A stretch of 50,400 nucleotides of DNA from Streptomyces sp. NRRL WC-3742 (GTDB lineage: Bacteria > Actinomycetota > Actinomycetes > Streptomycetales > Streptomycetaceae): NCBI RefSeq assembly GCF_000720635.1, contig NZ_JOCF01000092.1, positions 1 to 50,400 of the forward strand. The letters run 5' to 3'. The notes under the pieces are model-generated. The model was given only the letters and a program-made list of their open reading frames with translations. It did no database searches and was not told the origin of the DNA. Both the position numbers and the translations under genes were made by a program. This document shows positions 42,491 to 49,819 of the stretch, in pieces (position 1 is the stretch's first letter; each line of letters begins with the position of its first letter).

Positions 42491-42540
42491 GCCGGGATGC
42501 TATCCGCACGCCAGTGCGAGGTTTCACCCCGAGGGGAAAT
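41733..42540. repeat. Seven copies of a 20-bp palindrome, consensus GTTTCnCCCCGGGGnGAAAC
   Basis: Copies at 41733-41752, 41787-41806, 41861-41880, 41979-41998, 42267-42286, 42467-42486 (across the first codons of the gene) and 42521-42540 (upstream of it). The copy at 41979 is nearly perfect, and the one at 42467 differs at one arm base. Five copies are translated in one frame as [AS]PRGE[TA]. This is the strongest repeated DNA signal in the window. Confidence 0.8.
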
Positions 42541-42576
42541 GGGGGCGCCGGCTGACACCGGGGCGGACCTGCAGGA

Positions 42577-42810
42577 TTACTCGCCGACGACAACACCGGT
42601 GGCGTAGGAGAAACCTCCGGAACCGAGGCGGCGACGGGTTCCGGTTTCAGGGATCGCGGCGGGAGCGACAGGCTCAGCTGCGGGCAGCGGAGCAAGGAGT
42701 CGCCGAACCGGAAGCAGCCGCTCGGCGGTCGCCCCGGCGCCAGGGACGCCCTGGTGTGTGGCAGGCAGAGCCAACGAGCGTCGGACGAGACGGTCAAGAT
42801 CGTCACTCAT
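42577..42810 (-). CDS. Small protein following parB-2, 77 residues
   Basis: The product begins MSDDLDRLVRRSLALPATHQ, continues Ala/Pro/Arg-rich and ends FSYATGVVVGE. Its ATG lies 12 bp after the parB-2 stop on the same strand, so it is probably the third gene of the partition operon. It is followed by a palindrome and the zinc-ribbon gene. No family recognised. Confidence 0.5.
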   Translation of the reverse strand: MSDDLDRLVRRSLALPATHQGVPGAGATAERLLPVRRLLAPLPAAEPVAPAAIPETGTRRRLGSGGFSYATGVVVGE

Positions 42811-42822
42811 GCCGACAACCTG

Positions 42823-43932
42823 TCACACTGGGACACGGGCCCGGCCGCGGCAGGGGCACCTCGCAGCGCGATATGCACAAATCGGCGGCATCTTGTCGAA
42901 TTCGTCGGTCGGCATTGTGTCGATCAGGTAGCGCGCCGCGGCAACACCGTCGCTGTGAGGAAACGGCTTGGGCTGCTGTTCTCCCGTCGTTTCAGGCGGG
43001 CCGGCCTGTCCGGGAACAACGGGCATGCCCTCCACCTCTGCGTTGGCGGGGGGGCCGGACTCCGCCGGAGTGGGTTCTGTCAGCGCCGAGTTGGCCCGGT
43101 CTGTTTTACGGCCGTAAAACGGGTCTGCCGTGGGCTGCTCAGGACCGGAACCTGGCTCGCCTGTCGGCGCCGCGGGAGCATCGACCTTCTTGGCGGCCTT
43201 CCGGGCAGCCTTCTTGGCAGCCGACCGTTCAGCAGATGCGGCGACCCTCTGCTTCTGCTCGTCCTGCCACCACGCCAGTTGCTTCGTGGAGTCCCACTCG
43301 TTGTCCCGGGCCAGCTTGCCCAGCAACCGGGCCGCCTCGAGCGGCATGGTCTTCTTCCGTACCAGGTCCTGCACGTCCGGCGTCAGGTAGGTGAGGAGGA
43401 TGCGCTGGGTGACCCACCCATCGACCCGCTCAAAGTGCTGGGCGACGGCGCGGTTCGAGCCGAACTCCGCGACGAGGGCTTGTACGGCGTATGCCTCTTC
43501 GACGGGGTTGAAGCTTTGCCGGTCGACGTTCTCGGAGACCACGACCTCCATGAACGTCCTGCGGTCCTGAGCCAGGCCGTCGTCAACCACGCAGTTCAGG
43601 GTGGGGTTGCCGGTGGCCGTGGCGCCCCAGTACCGCCGCTCGCCAGCGACGAGAACGTAGTCGACGTCGCCGATCTCCTTCGCGTGGTCGGGCCACAGTT
43701 TCAGGTAAGCACCGCGACTGACGGCAGGGCATGCCTGGATCTGCCGGCGTCGCAGGCTCTTACCAAGGTCGACCAGCTCGGCTTCTGTGCCAAAGTCGAT
43801 ACGTGGATTGACCTCATTGGGAGCGAGTCGGCTGAGGGGAACGCGGAGCAGGCGGCCATCGGCTCGGGTGTCGGTGACTGGGGCGTCATTGTCATCGCCG
43901 AAGAAGTCATCGAACTCGTCGTGCGCGGACAT
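42823..43932 (-). CDS. parB: ParB-family partition protein (locus 2)
   Basis: The 369-residue protein has PLSRLAPNEVNPRIDFG and VLVAGERRYWGAT (the GERR CTP-binding motif), ENVDRQSFNPVEEAYAVQAL and a helix-turn-helix near NRAVAQHFERVDGWVTQRIL. Next come a Lys/Ala-rich linker (AKKAARKAAKKVDAPAAP) and a C-terminal segment. The start codon directly abuts the parA stop. The linker sequence FYGRKT, near residue 271, is encoded by an 18-bp palindrome also found upstream of parA. With an intact ParA it should form the working segregation system of the replicon. Confidence 0.85.
   Translation of the reverse strand: MSAHDEFDDFFGDDNDAPVTDTRADGRLLRVPLSRLAPNEVNPRIDFGTEAELVDLGKSLRRRQIQACPAVSRGAYLKLWPDHAKEIGDVDYVLVAGERRYWGATATGNPTLNCVVDDGLAQDRRTFMEVVVSENVDRQSFNPVEEAYAVQALVAEFGSNRAVAQHFERVDGWVTQRILLTYLTPDVQDLVRKKTMPLEAARLLGKLARDNEWDSTKQLAWWQDEQKQRVAASAERSAAKKAARKAAKKVDAPAAPTGEPGSGPEQPTADPFYGRKTDRANSALTEPTPAESGPPANAEVEGMPVVPGQAGPPETTGEQQPKPFPHSDGVAAARYLIDTMPTDEFDKMPPICAYRAARCPCRGRARVPV
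43103..43120. promoter_or_regulatory. Palindrome inside parB-2 (candidate parS)
   Basis: GTTTTACGGCCGTAAAAC, a perfect 18-bp palindrome read as F-Y-G-R-K-T in the parB linker. An identical copy lies at 44799-44816, upstream of parA. Identity over all 18 bp in two unrelated contexts argues for a binding site. Confidence 0.65.
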
Positions 43933-44694
43933 CTATCGGCCCCCCGCGTACTTCTGGCGGCGGAGCTGGTGCTCCAAGGCCAGGGACACGAAGTCCTGCT
44001 TGGCCTTGGTGGCGATGTGGTTGGACTCGTACTGGGTACAGAACCGTCCGTTGGTGATACCGCGGGTGTGCGGCTTGTAGTGACGCACGGTGGCGTTGTA
44101 GAGCTCCCAGCCTCTGCGTTGGACGAGGCTGATGGTGCGGTCGCGGTCTGCGGTCCCGTCTCGCGGGTCCCAGTTGTTGACGACGACGCCGTAGGGAATC
44201 TGGCGGGGGATGAGGACCCGCTCGACGGTGACCCTGGTCGGGGTGAAGGCGGAGCCTTCTGCTTCGAGGGGGACGATCACGTCGTCGGCGACGTCGAGAA
44301 CGGCTCGCAGCGCGTCCCCCGTGGTTCCGTCACCAAGAGGGTCGATGGACTCGTCTTCGTCGTCTTCGGCCTTCAACGGCATGAAGCCGGGAGTGTCGAC
44401 GATGATGATGTCGGCCTTGGCACTCCGCAGACGGCGCAGCTTGTCGACGCTCTGGCTCGCGTCAACCACTCGGAAGGGGACGGGCCTGCCGGCCTTCCTG
44501 ACCTTCTCGGTGTGTTCGATGCTGGTGCCCTGCGGATCTATTGAGACGACCGCGACGGACGGACCGCCACCTGCGGTCTCGGCTTCGACGGCATCGCAGC
44601 CGAGGAATTCGGCGTAGACCGCCGCGAGGTTGACGGACAAGAGGGACTTGCCGACCCCGCCCTTACGGTTCAAGAGCACGGTGATGTAGGGCAT
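43933..44694 (-). CDS. parA: ParA-family partition ATPase (locus 2)
   Basis: The 253-residue protein starts MPYITVLLNRKGGVGKSLLS with the deviant Walker A KGGVGKS at residues 11-17. It then has VAVVSIDPQGTS, ADIIIVDTPGFMPL (Walker B) and VIVPLEAEGSAFTP. It lacks an N-terminal DNA-binding domain, so it is of the small type Ib-like class. It is the first gene of the parA-parB operon. A candidate parS palindrome lies about 105 bp upstream, where ParB could also repress the promoter. It appears complete, in contrast to the headless parA at 8783. Confidence 0.88.
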   Translation of the reverse strand: MPYITVLLNRKGGVGKSLLSVNLAAVYAEFLGCDAVEAETAGGGPSVAVVSIDPQGTSIEHTEKVRKAGRPVPFRVVDASQSVDKLRRLRSAKADIIIVDTPGFMPLKAEDDEDESIDPLGDGTTGDALRAVLDVADDVIVPLEAEGSAFTPTRVTVERVLIPRQIPYGVVVNNWDPRDGTADRDRTISLVQRRGWELYNATVRHYKPHTRGITNGRFCTQYESNHIATKAKQDFVSLALEHQLRRQKYAGGR

Positions 44695-44798
44695 GTACTG
44701 CTCTCCGACTACTTCCCGGGAACCCGGTACTTCGGATGGATAGAAAGCATCCTCTCAGATGATCAGAGGGGTCCCGGCGAGGCATGCGAAGCGTGGCG

Positions 44799-44816
44799 GT
44801 TTTACGGCCGTAAAAC
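44799..44816. promoter_or_regulatory. Palindrome upstream of parA-2 (candidate parS/operator)
   Basis: Second copy of GTTTTACGGCCGTAAAAC. The symmetry extends outward to GGCG/TGCC with one mismatch, giving about 26 bp. Position upstream of the parAB operon fits a centromere and/or autoregulatory site. Confidence 0.65.
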
Positions 44817-44854
44817 TGCCACGGAGTTAGCTGCCCTTGAAACATAGAAAGCGC

Positions 44855-44890
44855 TCCCTGCTGTCCGAGGTGGAGCCCGGACAGCAGGGA
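44855..44890 (-). terminator. Hairpin after the HAD-ASCH gene
   Basis: TCCCTGCTGTCCG at 44855-44867 and CGGACAGCAGGGA at 44878-44890, perfect 13-bp arms with a 10-nt loop, 15 bp past the stop at 44906. It separates the backbone gene run from the parAB promoter. Confidence 0.85.
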
Positions 44891-44905
44891 CCGCTCGTTG
44901 GCGGG

Positions 44906-45769
44906 TCAGAGGTCGGCGAGGGCGGTCCGGGCGGTGGCCCGGTGGCGGTGGAGCAGGGCATGCTGGCCGGGGTCGAGTCGCCAGAGACCGAGGCGGCCGG
45001 CGGCGGGAATCGGGTCGGCGAGGGCATGGACCTCCTCGATGGTCCAGTGCCACAGGCCGGGCAGGCCCCAGGGTCGGCAGCAGCCGGTGTCGCGGTGGCA
45101 GTCGGTGATGCTGGCGGTGGCGACGATGGCGCCGGTCGTCAGTGCCGGGGCGCCGGGGCGGGCGAGGGCGGCGCGGACGAGCGGGTCGGCCTGGCCGTCG
45201 CGGGCGAGGGCGCGGGCGGCGTGGAGCACGACCAGGCCGCGGTGCTTCGTCGGCCAGGACCGGTTCTCGACGCGCTTGTCTCCGGCGAGGATCGCGGCCA
45301 GCCAGGGCTGGCGGATCGTCAGGGCGGGAGCGGCGGTGCCGAGGGCCGACGGGTCGGGCGGTTCGCCGATGCGGCGCAGCGCCTCGGCGAGGGCAGTATC
45401 CCAGTCGCCGGTGAAGGTGAGGCTGCGGTCGTCGACGTAGAGTGCGGCACCCAGCTTCTTGTTCGTCACGAGCAGGTGGTGGCGCTCCAGCCAGTACGCC
45501 CGGTCCGGGTCGGTGTCGACGCTGGTGCGGCAGCCGACGTGGTGCTCCAGCCAGCGGGCGACGTCGTGGTGCGTGCGCGGGTGGCGGGCCGTAAAGACGA
45601 AGACCGCGCGCTTGTCCAGCAGGGTGCGCAGTGCGGCGATGGCGCCAGGCAGGGGCTGTCCGTAGACCTGGCCGCCGCGCCACTCGGGGTGGTCAGCGAG
45701 GGTCTGGTCGTAGTCGACGCCGACGGCGTGGGAGGCGGGGGAGTCGGGGTTGAGGGCAATGACGGTCAC
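44906..45769 (-). CDS. HAD-phosphatase / ASCH-domain fusion protein
   Basis: The 287-residue protein starts at a GTG (45769; AGGAG upstream). Residues 15-125 form a HAD-like domain: nucleophile motif DYDQT (Asp19, Asp21), VFVFTARHP with the motif II Thr, and ALYVDDRSLTF with the motif IV acidic pair, resembling polynucleotide phosphatase-type HADs. Residues 147-287 form an ASCH domain with the signature GDKRVENR (163-170), a fold that binds RNA or modified nucleotides. The pairing suggests nucleic-acid or nucleotide repair or editing. The product ends just before a strong terminator. Confidence 0.75.
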   Translation of the reverse strand: MTVIALNPDSPASHAVGVDYDQTLADHPEWRGGQVYGQPLPGAIAALRTLLDKRAVFVFTARHPRTHHDVARWLEHHVGCRTSVDTDPDRAYWLERHHLLVTNKKLGAALYVDDRSLTFTGDWDTALAEALRRIGEPPDPSALGTAAPALTIRQPWLAAILAGDKRVENRSWPTKHRGLVVLHAARALARDGQADPLVRAALARPGAPALTTGAIVATASITDCHRDTGCCRPWGLPGLWHWTIEEVHALADPIPAAGRLGLWRLDPGQHALLHRHRATARTALADL

Positions 45770-45818
45770 GCGGGTTAGGTCTCCTCGCTGGGGTCGTGGC
45801 CTGTTCAGGGCAGGGGTG

Positions 45819-45850
45819 GTCCGGCCGCGCCGGGAGCGGCGCGGCCGGAC
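45819..45850 (-). terminator. Hairpin after the OB-fold gene
   Basis: GTCCGGCCGCGCC at 45819-45831 and GGCGCGGCCGGAC at 45838-45850, perfect 13-bp stem with a 6-nt loop, just past the stop at 45861. Confidence 0.85.
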
Positions 45851-45860
45851 GGGGTGGTTG

Positions 45861-46595
45861 TCAGCAGCCGTACGGGCCGTACGCGGCGCAGTTCTCCAGG
45901 TGTCCGCCGGCGGTCGTGATGGCGTGGTGGAGGTGGTCGAGGGCGGCCTGGTCGCGGTTGTTGCCGAGGTGGCGCTCGCGGAGGGTGCCGGCGTGGAGGG
46001 TCCAGTCGGTCCAGGTTCCGATGGCGGCGGCGGCCTGGTGGGCGGCGGCGGGGGTACGGAACGCGGCGAGGAGATTGCCGGAGTGGTGGCCGAGACGCCA
46101 GCGGCACGGGCCACCGCGGTCGACGTCGGCCGGCAGCTCGTACATGTAGAGGCCGGGGGCGTTCTTCAGGAGTTCGGCCTGGACGATTCGGCGGCCCTCG
46201 GCGTAGCGGATCTCGTGCGGGACGGTGGCCGTCGCGACGGCGTGTGCGGTGGGGTCCGGTGCGAGGCCGGTGCAGTAGACCTCCACCTGGCAGGCGACGG
46301 CGTTGATCCGGCCGGTGACGGCCACCGGCCGCCCGGCCTCCACGACGGTCTGGTCCAGCGCCGCCCAGACGCGGGGGTGGACATGGACGTCGAGCTGCGC
46401 CCCGGTGGCGTCGGCGAGCGTCACGATGGCCCAGCCGGCACCGGCCCGGGTGGTGTGTCGGCGGACCAGGGTGATGGTGCCGGTCAGCCGGACCTCGCCT
46501 GAGGTCCGACCCGAGGCCAGCAGGGCGGCGATGGCCGAGTGGGACGGCGCCGGGGCGGGGGTCGGGAGTGTGCGGACGGGCTGGGCGGTGGTCAT
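45861..46595 (-). CDS. OB-fold nucleic-acid-binding protein
   Basis: The 244-residue product has an OB-fold at about 35-115: EVRLTGTITLVRRHTTRAGA, WAIVTLADATGAQLDVHVHP, GRPVAVTGRINAVACQVEVY. This resembles the OB domain of DNA polymerase III alpha and related proteins. A C-terminal helical part has His/Ala-rich helices and paired cysteines near the end (ENCAAYGPYGC). The ATG at 46595 follows GGAGG by 5 nt and overlaps the stop of the upstream gene (ATGA). Probably ssDNA or RNA binding in plasmid metabolism; the specific role is unknown. Confidence 0.65.
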   Translation of the reverse strand: MTTAQPVRTLPTPAPAPSHSAIAALLASGRTSGEVRLTGTITLVRRHTTRAGAGWAIVTLADATGAQLDVHVHPRVWAALDQTVVEAGRPVAVTGRINAVACQVEVYCTGLAPDPTAHAVATATVPHEIRYAEGRRIVQAELLKNAPGLYMYELPADVDRGGPCRWRLGHHSGNLLAAFRTPAAAHQAAAAIGTWTDWTLHAGTLRERHLGNNRDQAALDHLHHAITTAGGHLENCAAYGPYGC

Positions 46596-46843
46596 GTGGT
46601 CCTCCAGTTCTCCGTGGCGGTGTCGTGGGTGGGTGTGCAGCGGGCGATTTCGCGCATGCCGTCGATGCGGTGGGCCTGCCGGGCCAGCCTGGTGGCGAGG
46701 GAGGCCAGGCGGTCGGCGTCCTCGGTACGCGCGCCTCGGTTCAGGGCGTCGGCGTAGTACCGGGCGGCGTCGGCGAGCTGTTGCGCGTCCAGGGCGTGGC
46801 CCTGAAACTCGCGGTCGATCGCGGGGGCCGGGTCGTGGGTCAC
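46592..46843 (-). CDS. Small helical protein, 83 residues
   Basis: The product (VTHDPAPAIDREFQGHALDA, then QLADAARYYADALNRGARTE and a basic helical end) is mostly alpha-helical. The frame is open to 46879, but the GTG at 46843 has GGAG about 6 nt upstream and overlaps the stop of the 59-residue gene (GTGA), so I chose it. Its own stop overlaps the OB-fold gene start. Member of a tightly coupled operon; no family recognised. Confidence 0.65.
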   Translation of the reverse strand: MTHDPAPAIDREFQGHALDAQQLADAARYYADALNRGARTEDADRLASLATRLARQAHRIDGMREIARCTPTHDTATENWRTT

Positions 46844-47019
46844 GGGCCGCTCCGGTCGGTGGGCGGTTCGGGGGACCATGCGCCGGTGGGGTCGTCACCC
46901 CAGTCGTCCGGATCCGGGGCCGTCGGGGTGGTCGGCTCCGGTCGGCCGGACCGCCGAGTGAGCAGGTCGCGCAGGGCGGCGAGCAGGCCGCGGCGCGGGT
47001 AGGAGGGTGGGAAGGTCAC
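46840..47019 (-). CDS. Small basic/acidic protein, 59 residues
   Basis: The GTG at 47019 begins MTFPPSYPRRGLLAALRDLL and the protein ends with a Pro/Asp-rich tail (PTAPDPDDWGDDPTGAWSPE). Its stop overlaps the next start (GTGA) and its start lies 5 bp after the upstream gene's stop. The tight spacing on both sides, rather than any homology, supports it as a real gene. Confidence 0.55.
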   Translation of the reverse strand: MTFPPSYPRRGLLAALRDLLTRRSGRPEPTTPTAPDPDDWGDDPTGAWSPEPPTDRSGP

Positions 47020-47025
47020 GGCGGG

Positions 47026-47592
47026 TCAGCTCGCGTCCGGCAGCGGGGGCAGGTACGGGCACTCGGCGGCGTGGTCGGTGACCTGCTGACGGACGGCGTG
47101 GACGTACATGGCGGTGCTCTCGGCGAGTCCCTCGCGGCAGCCGGTGCAGTGCCACCACGCCCTGGTCTCGTCGTGAACGTAGGTGCCGAGCGGCCACGGC
47201 TCGGCGCCGATCAGCTCGACCTGGGCGCCGCCCTGGGTGAGCTGGCGCATCCAGACGTGCCCGGGGCCGCCGCCGGTCGGCGCGTCGCCGATGTGGACCT
47301 CACCGCGGTCGAGGCGGACCAGGCCGTGGTCGGCGGCCCTCTCCAGGAGCGTCATCAGGTGGTCGTGGCCGCCGAGGACCTGGCCGCCCGGGGTGACGCG
47401 CGACCAGGTGTACAGCTCGCCGACGCTGGTGCGGCGGCGGCCGGAGGTCTCGATGTGGGAGAGGAGCCCGAGGAGGACGGTGTAGGCGTCGTCCCTGCGC
47501 AGCAGGCCGTCGTGCAGTTCGGGGGCGTGGCCGGTGAGCAGCTTCGTGAGGGCTTCGCGGGCGGCGTAGGTGCGGGTGTCGGTGATGTCCAC
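47026..47592 (-). CDS. Backbone protein with a winged-helix-like core and a C-terminal zinc motif
   Basis: The 188-residue product starts at a GTG (47592; AAAGG about 9 nt upstream): MDITDTRTYAAREALTKLLT. A helical/winged region follows (DAYTVLLGLLSHIETSGRRR, HDHLMTLLERAADHGLVRLD). Its C-terminus has WWHCTGCREGL and a distant HAAECPYLP, a probable zinc site. It belongs to the minus-strand run of small plasmid genes. No exact family recognised. Confidence 0.6.
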   Translation of the reverse strand: MDITDTRTYAAREALTKLLTGHAPELHDGLLRRDDAYTVLLGLLSHIETSGRRRTSVGELYTWSRVTPGGQVLGGHDHLMTLLERAADHGLVRLDRGEVHIGDAPTGGGPGHVWMRQLTQGGAQVELIGAEPWPLGTYVHDETRAWWHCTGCREGLAESTAMYVHAVRQQVTDHAAECPYLPPLPDAS

Positions 47593-47648
47593 GGGTGCCT
47601 TTCGGGTGAGGTGTACGGGTGGGTGGCCGGACCGGGGGTCGGGTCGGG

Positions 47649-48212
47649 TCAGGTCGTGGCGGGCTGGCGCGGCCTGACCTGGTGGTAGGTGTGGGTGGTG
47701 CCGGTGGAGGTGGTGTCGGTGGTGACGGCCAGCAGGTCGGGGTTGCGGTCGGCGATGCCGGTGAACTGCTGGTAGATCCAGGTGTCGGTGCGCTGGAGGA
47801 GTACGCGGTCCGCGGCGAATTCGGCGATGTGCAGGCTGAACTCGAAGCCGGTCCGGCTGCGGGCGATGCGGTTGGTGAGCATGCCGACGGCGGTCGCGTC
47901 GTCGGGGCGGGCGGGGATCGGGCCCGGCAGCGCGCGGCATGCGGAGGCGTGTTCGGCGGCCCGCTCGTTTCCCTGCTGGAAGTCGAGGTGGCGCGGGTAG
48001 GTGCTGTCGGTCATGGCCCAGGAGCGGGTGCAGCCGAGGCAGTGGACGCCGTGGTCGCTGGATGCCTGCCCGTCGGACAGGGCGCGGGCGTACAGGAGCA
48101 CGTGGGCGCCGACGAGGTTGGCGTAGCGGACCGGGACGAGCAGCCCCTCGGGGGTCCAACGGGTCGGTTCGGGCTGCTGCGGGATGGCGGGGGAGTGGCG
48201 AAAGAAGTTCAC
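47649..48212 (-). CDS. Backbone protein of unknown function with a CxxC motif
   Basis: The 187-residue product starts at a GTG (48212; GGAAGGA upstream): MNFFRHSPAIPQQPEPTRWT. It continues PVRYANLVGAHVLLYARALS, then a CLGC knuckle (HGVHCLGCTRSW) with a later HASACRALPG that could complete a zinc site, and ends Thr-rich (TTDTTSTGTTHTYHQVRPRQ). Same strand and spacing as its neighbours. Family not recognised. Confidence 0.6.
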   Translation of the reverse strand: MNFFRHSPAIPQQPEPTRWTPEGLLVPVRYANLVGAHVLLYARALSDGQASSDHGVHCLGCTRSWAMTDSTYPRHLDFQQGNERAAEHASACRALPGPIPARPDDATAVGMLTNRIARSRTGFEFSLHIAEFAADRVLLQRTDTWIYQQFTGIADRNPDLLAVTTDTTSTGTTHTYHQVRPRQPATT

Positions 48213-48328
48213 AGGGTCCTTCCAATCGGGTTGGGTGGTGCCGGCCGGACGGCCACCGCTGCGTGCAGCGGCCCGTCTAGGCCGGTGGGTCTGGCGGGGA
48301 CGGGCCGGTGGGCGCCGTGGTGGCCCGG

Positions 48329-48721
48329 TCAGGTCCGGGCGAGGGCGGCGAGCTGGTCGCGTTCGTCGTCGGAGAGTTCCGCGCAGGGTGGGCAGGAGCC
48401 GAGGGTTTTGAGCGGAAGGCAGTAGTCGTAGCGGGTGGAGCAGACCGGGCAGGTCTGGCGGGCGGCCATCGCCCGGTCGAGGGCGACGGCCCGGCCCGGG
48501 GTCATCGGCCGGACGGGCAGGGCCTGGTCGATCCGGTAGAGGTAGGCGATCCGCCCGCCGTTTCGGCACACGACCTGCGCGGCGGGTTCCTGGCCGCCGG
48601 GGCGCAGGCCGGCGGCGCGGAGCTGGCGGCGGGTGAGCACGCCGGTGTCGGCGTAGCGCCAGGGCCAGGTCGGCAGGCCGCCGTGGTGTTCTCCGGCGGG
48701 GTCGAGGTCGAGTGCGCGCAT
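48329..48721 (-). CDS. RRQRL-motif zinc-binding protein
   Basis: The 130-residue product contains the family signature TRRQLRAAGLRPGGQEP near the N-terminus, GRIAYLYRIDQALPVRPMTP in the middle, and a zinc ribbon CPVCSTRYDYCLPLKTLGSCPPC near the C-terminus. These match the actinobacterial proteins named RRQRL motif-containing zinc-binding protein, common on plasmids. Molecular role unknown; probably nucleic-acid binding. The ATG at 48721 starts 19 bp after the P-loop gene stop. Confidence 0.85.
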   Translation of the reverse strand: MRALDLDPAGEHHGGLPTWPWRYADTGVLTRRQLRAAGLRPGGQEPAAQVVCRNGGRIAYLYRIDQALPVRPMTPGRAVALDRAMAARQTCPVCSTRYDYCLPLKTLGSCPPCAELSDDERDQLAALART

Positions 48722-48740
48722 GCGCTGGCTCCTGGTCGGC

Positions 48741-49250
48741 TCAGTTGCCGATGCGGGCCGGCGCGAGGATGGCCTTGCGGCCGAGGCCGTCGGCGTAGGT
48801 GACGCGGGCGAAGCCCTCGTCGAGCAGTTGCCTCGCGCTGGGGATCAGGTGTTCCTGGCTGATGAGGACCTGGTCGGGGACCACGCGCGCACGGCCGGTG
48901 TTCTGCCGCCGACGGGCCTCGAGGGATGTGTCGAAGAGGACCGCTTCGCAGGGGCGCTGCCAGTAGCGGCTGCGGGCGAGCAGGCCGGCGCGGACGTGGG
49001 GCAGGAGCGCGGTGGAGTCGATGACGGTGGTGAGGCCGCGGGCGAGGCGGGCGTCCAGCAGCAGGTTCTGGATCTCGGCGGCGACGGGGGTGGCGCTCTG
49101 GTCGGAGGCGTCGTCGGTGGCCATCGCGCGGTAGTCGTCCAGGCACAGGCACCAGGTAGCGGGCCAGCAGCGGGTGGCGAGCGTCGTCTTCCCGGCGCCG
49201 CTCCCGCCGACGAGGACGATGAGGGAGCCGGGGTCGAAGGTGGTGGTCAC
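48741..49250 (-). CDS. P-loop NTPase / polynucleotide kinase-like protein
   Basis: The 169-residue product has Walker A GGSGAGKTTLA near residue 15, then CLCLDDYRAMATDDASDQ, LARGLTTVIDSTAL (Walker B-like) and arginine-rich lid helices (EARRRQNTGRAR). This fits AAA_33/zeta-like kinases that phosphorylate nucleic-acid ends or small molecules. The GTG at 49250 follows GGAAGGA by about 6 nt and is preferred over the longer frame to 49343. It may work with the HAD-ASCH protein of the same gene run, since kinase and phosphatase activities pair in end-repair systems. Confidence 0.75.
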   Translation of the reverse strand: MTTTFDPGSLIVLVGGSGAGKTTLATRCWPATWCLCLDDYRAMATDDASDQSATPVAAEIQNLLLDARLARGLTTVIDSTALLPHVRAGLLARSRYWQRPCEAVLFDTSLEARRRQNTGRARVVPDQVLISQEHLIPSARQLLDEGFARVTYADGLGRKAILAPARIGN

Positions 49251-49370
49251 GGGCGGTCCTTCCTGCGGGGCGGGTTCGGCCGGTCGGCCGGTCCCGTCCC
49301 CGGGGCGTACCACCCGCCGGGCTGGATGCCTGGCGGGCGGCACGTACCAGGGGCGAGGCCGGACGGCGGG

Positions 49371-49647
49371 TCAGGAGGAGGCCCTCTGTTCGCAGCAGGC
49401 GAGGCACCGCCAGGGGTCCGATTCGTCGGCGGAGGCGGCCGGGTCTGCCTCCATGTAGAGGTGCGCCTCACAGAAGTAGCGGCCGCAGCCGTCCTCGGGG
49501 GGTGCCGGGCGTCGACCCGCACAGGTGGGCCTGGCCCCGGTCGATCCTGGTGGTGCAGCCGCCCTGTTCGCAGGTGGCTTCGACGCCGTAGCCGGCTTCG
49601 ATCTCGATGCCGTCGGCGCGGGTGACGGTGTAGTAGGCGTAGCCCAT
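49371..49647 (-). pseudogene. Small cysteine-rich protein gene with a frameshift
   Basis: From the ATG at 49647 (AAGGGA upstream) the frame reads MGYAYYTVTRADGIEIEAGY, then CEQGGCTTRIDRGQAHLCG. After that a different frame continues with typical sequence: EDGCGRYFCEAHLYMEADPA and WRCLACCEQRASS, stop at 49371. Together these give a protein with regularly spaced CxxC/CxxxC pairs, so one base seems lost or gained at about 49505. Without correction the first frame ends at 49468. It may be a sequencing error or a recent mutation. Confidence 0.6.
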
Positions 49648-49780
49648 CTCTGTCCCTTCGGTGGGGTGCTGTCGGCCGGTCGGCCAGTCCCTGTCCCCGG
49701 ACGCGCACCGCCCGCCGGGCTGGGTGCCGGGCGGGCGGTGCGGGCCGGGGCGAGGCCGGTCGTACGGGGCGGGGGAAGAG

Positions 49781-49804
49781 CCCCTGCTCCGGGTGGAGCA
49801 GGGG
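49781..49804 (-). terminator. Hairpin after the membrane-protein gene
   Basis: CCCCTGCTCC at 49781-49790 and GGAGCAGGGG at 49795-49804, a perfect 10-bp stem with a 4-nt loop, 16 bp past the stop. A second perfect hairpin follows at 49706-49740. Confidence 0.8.
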
Positions 49805-49819
49805 TCCTGTGGTGGGCTG

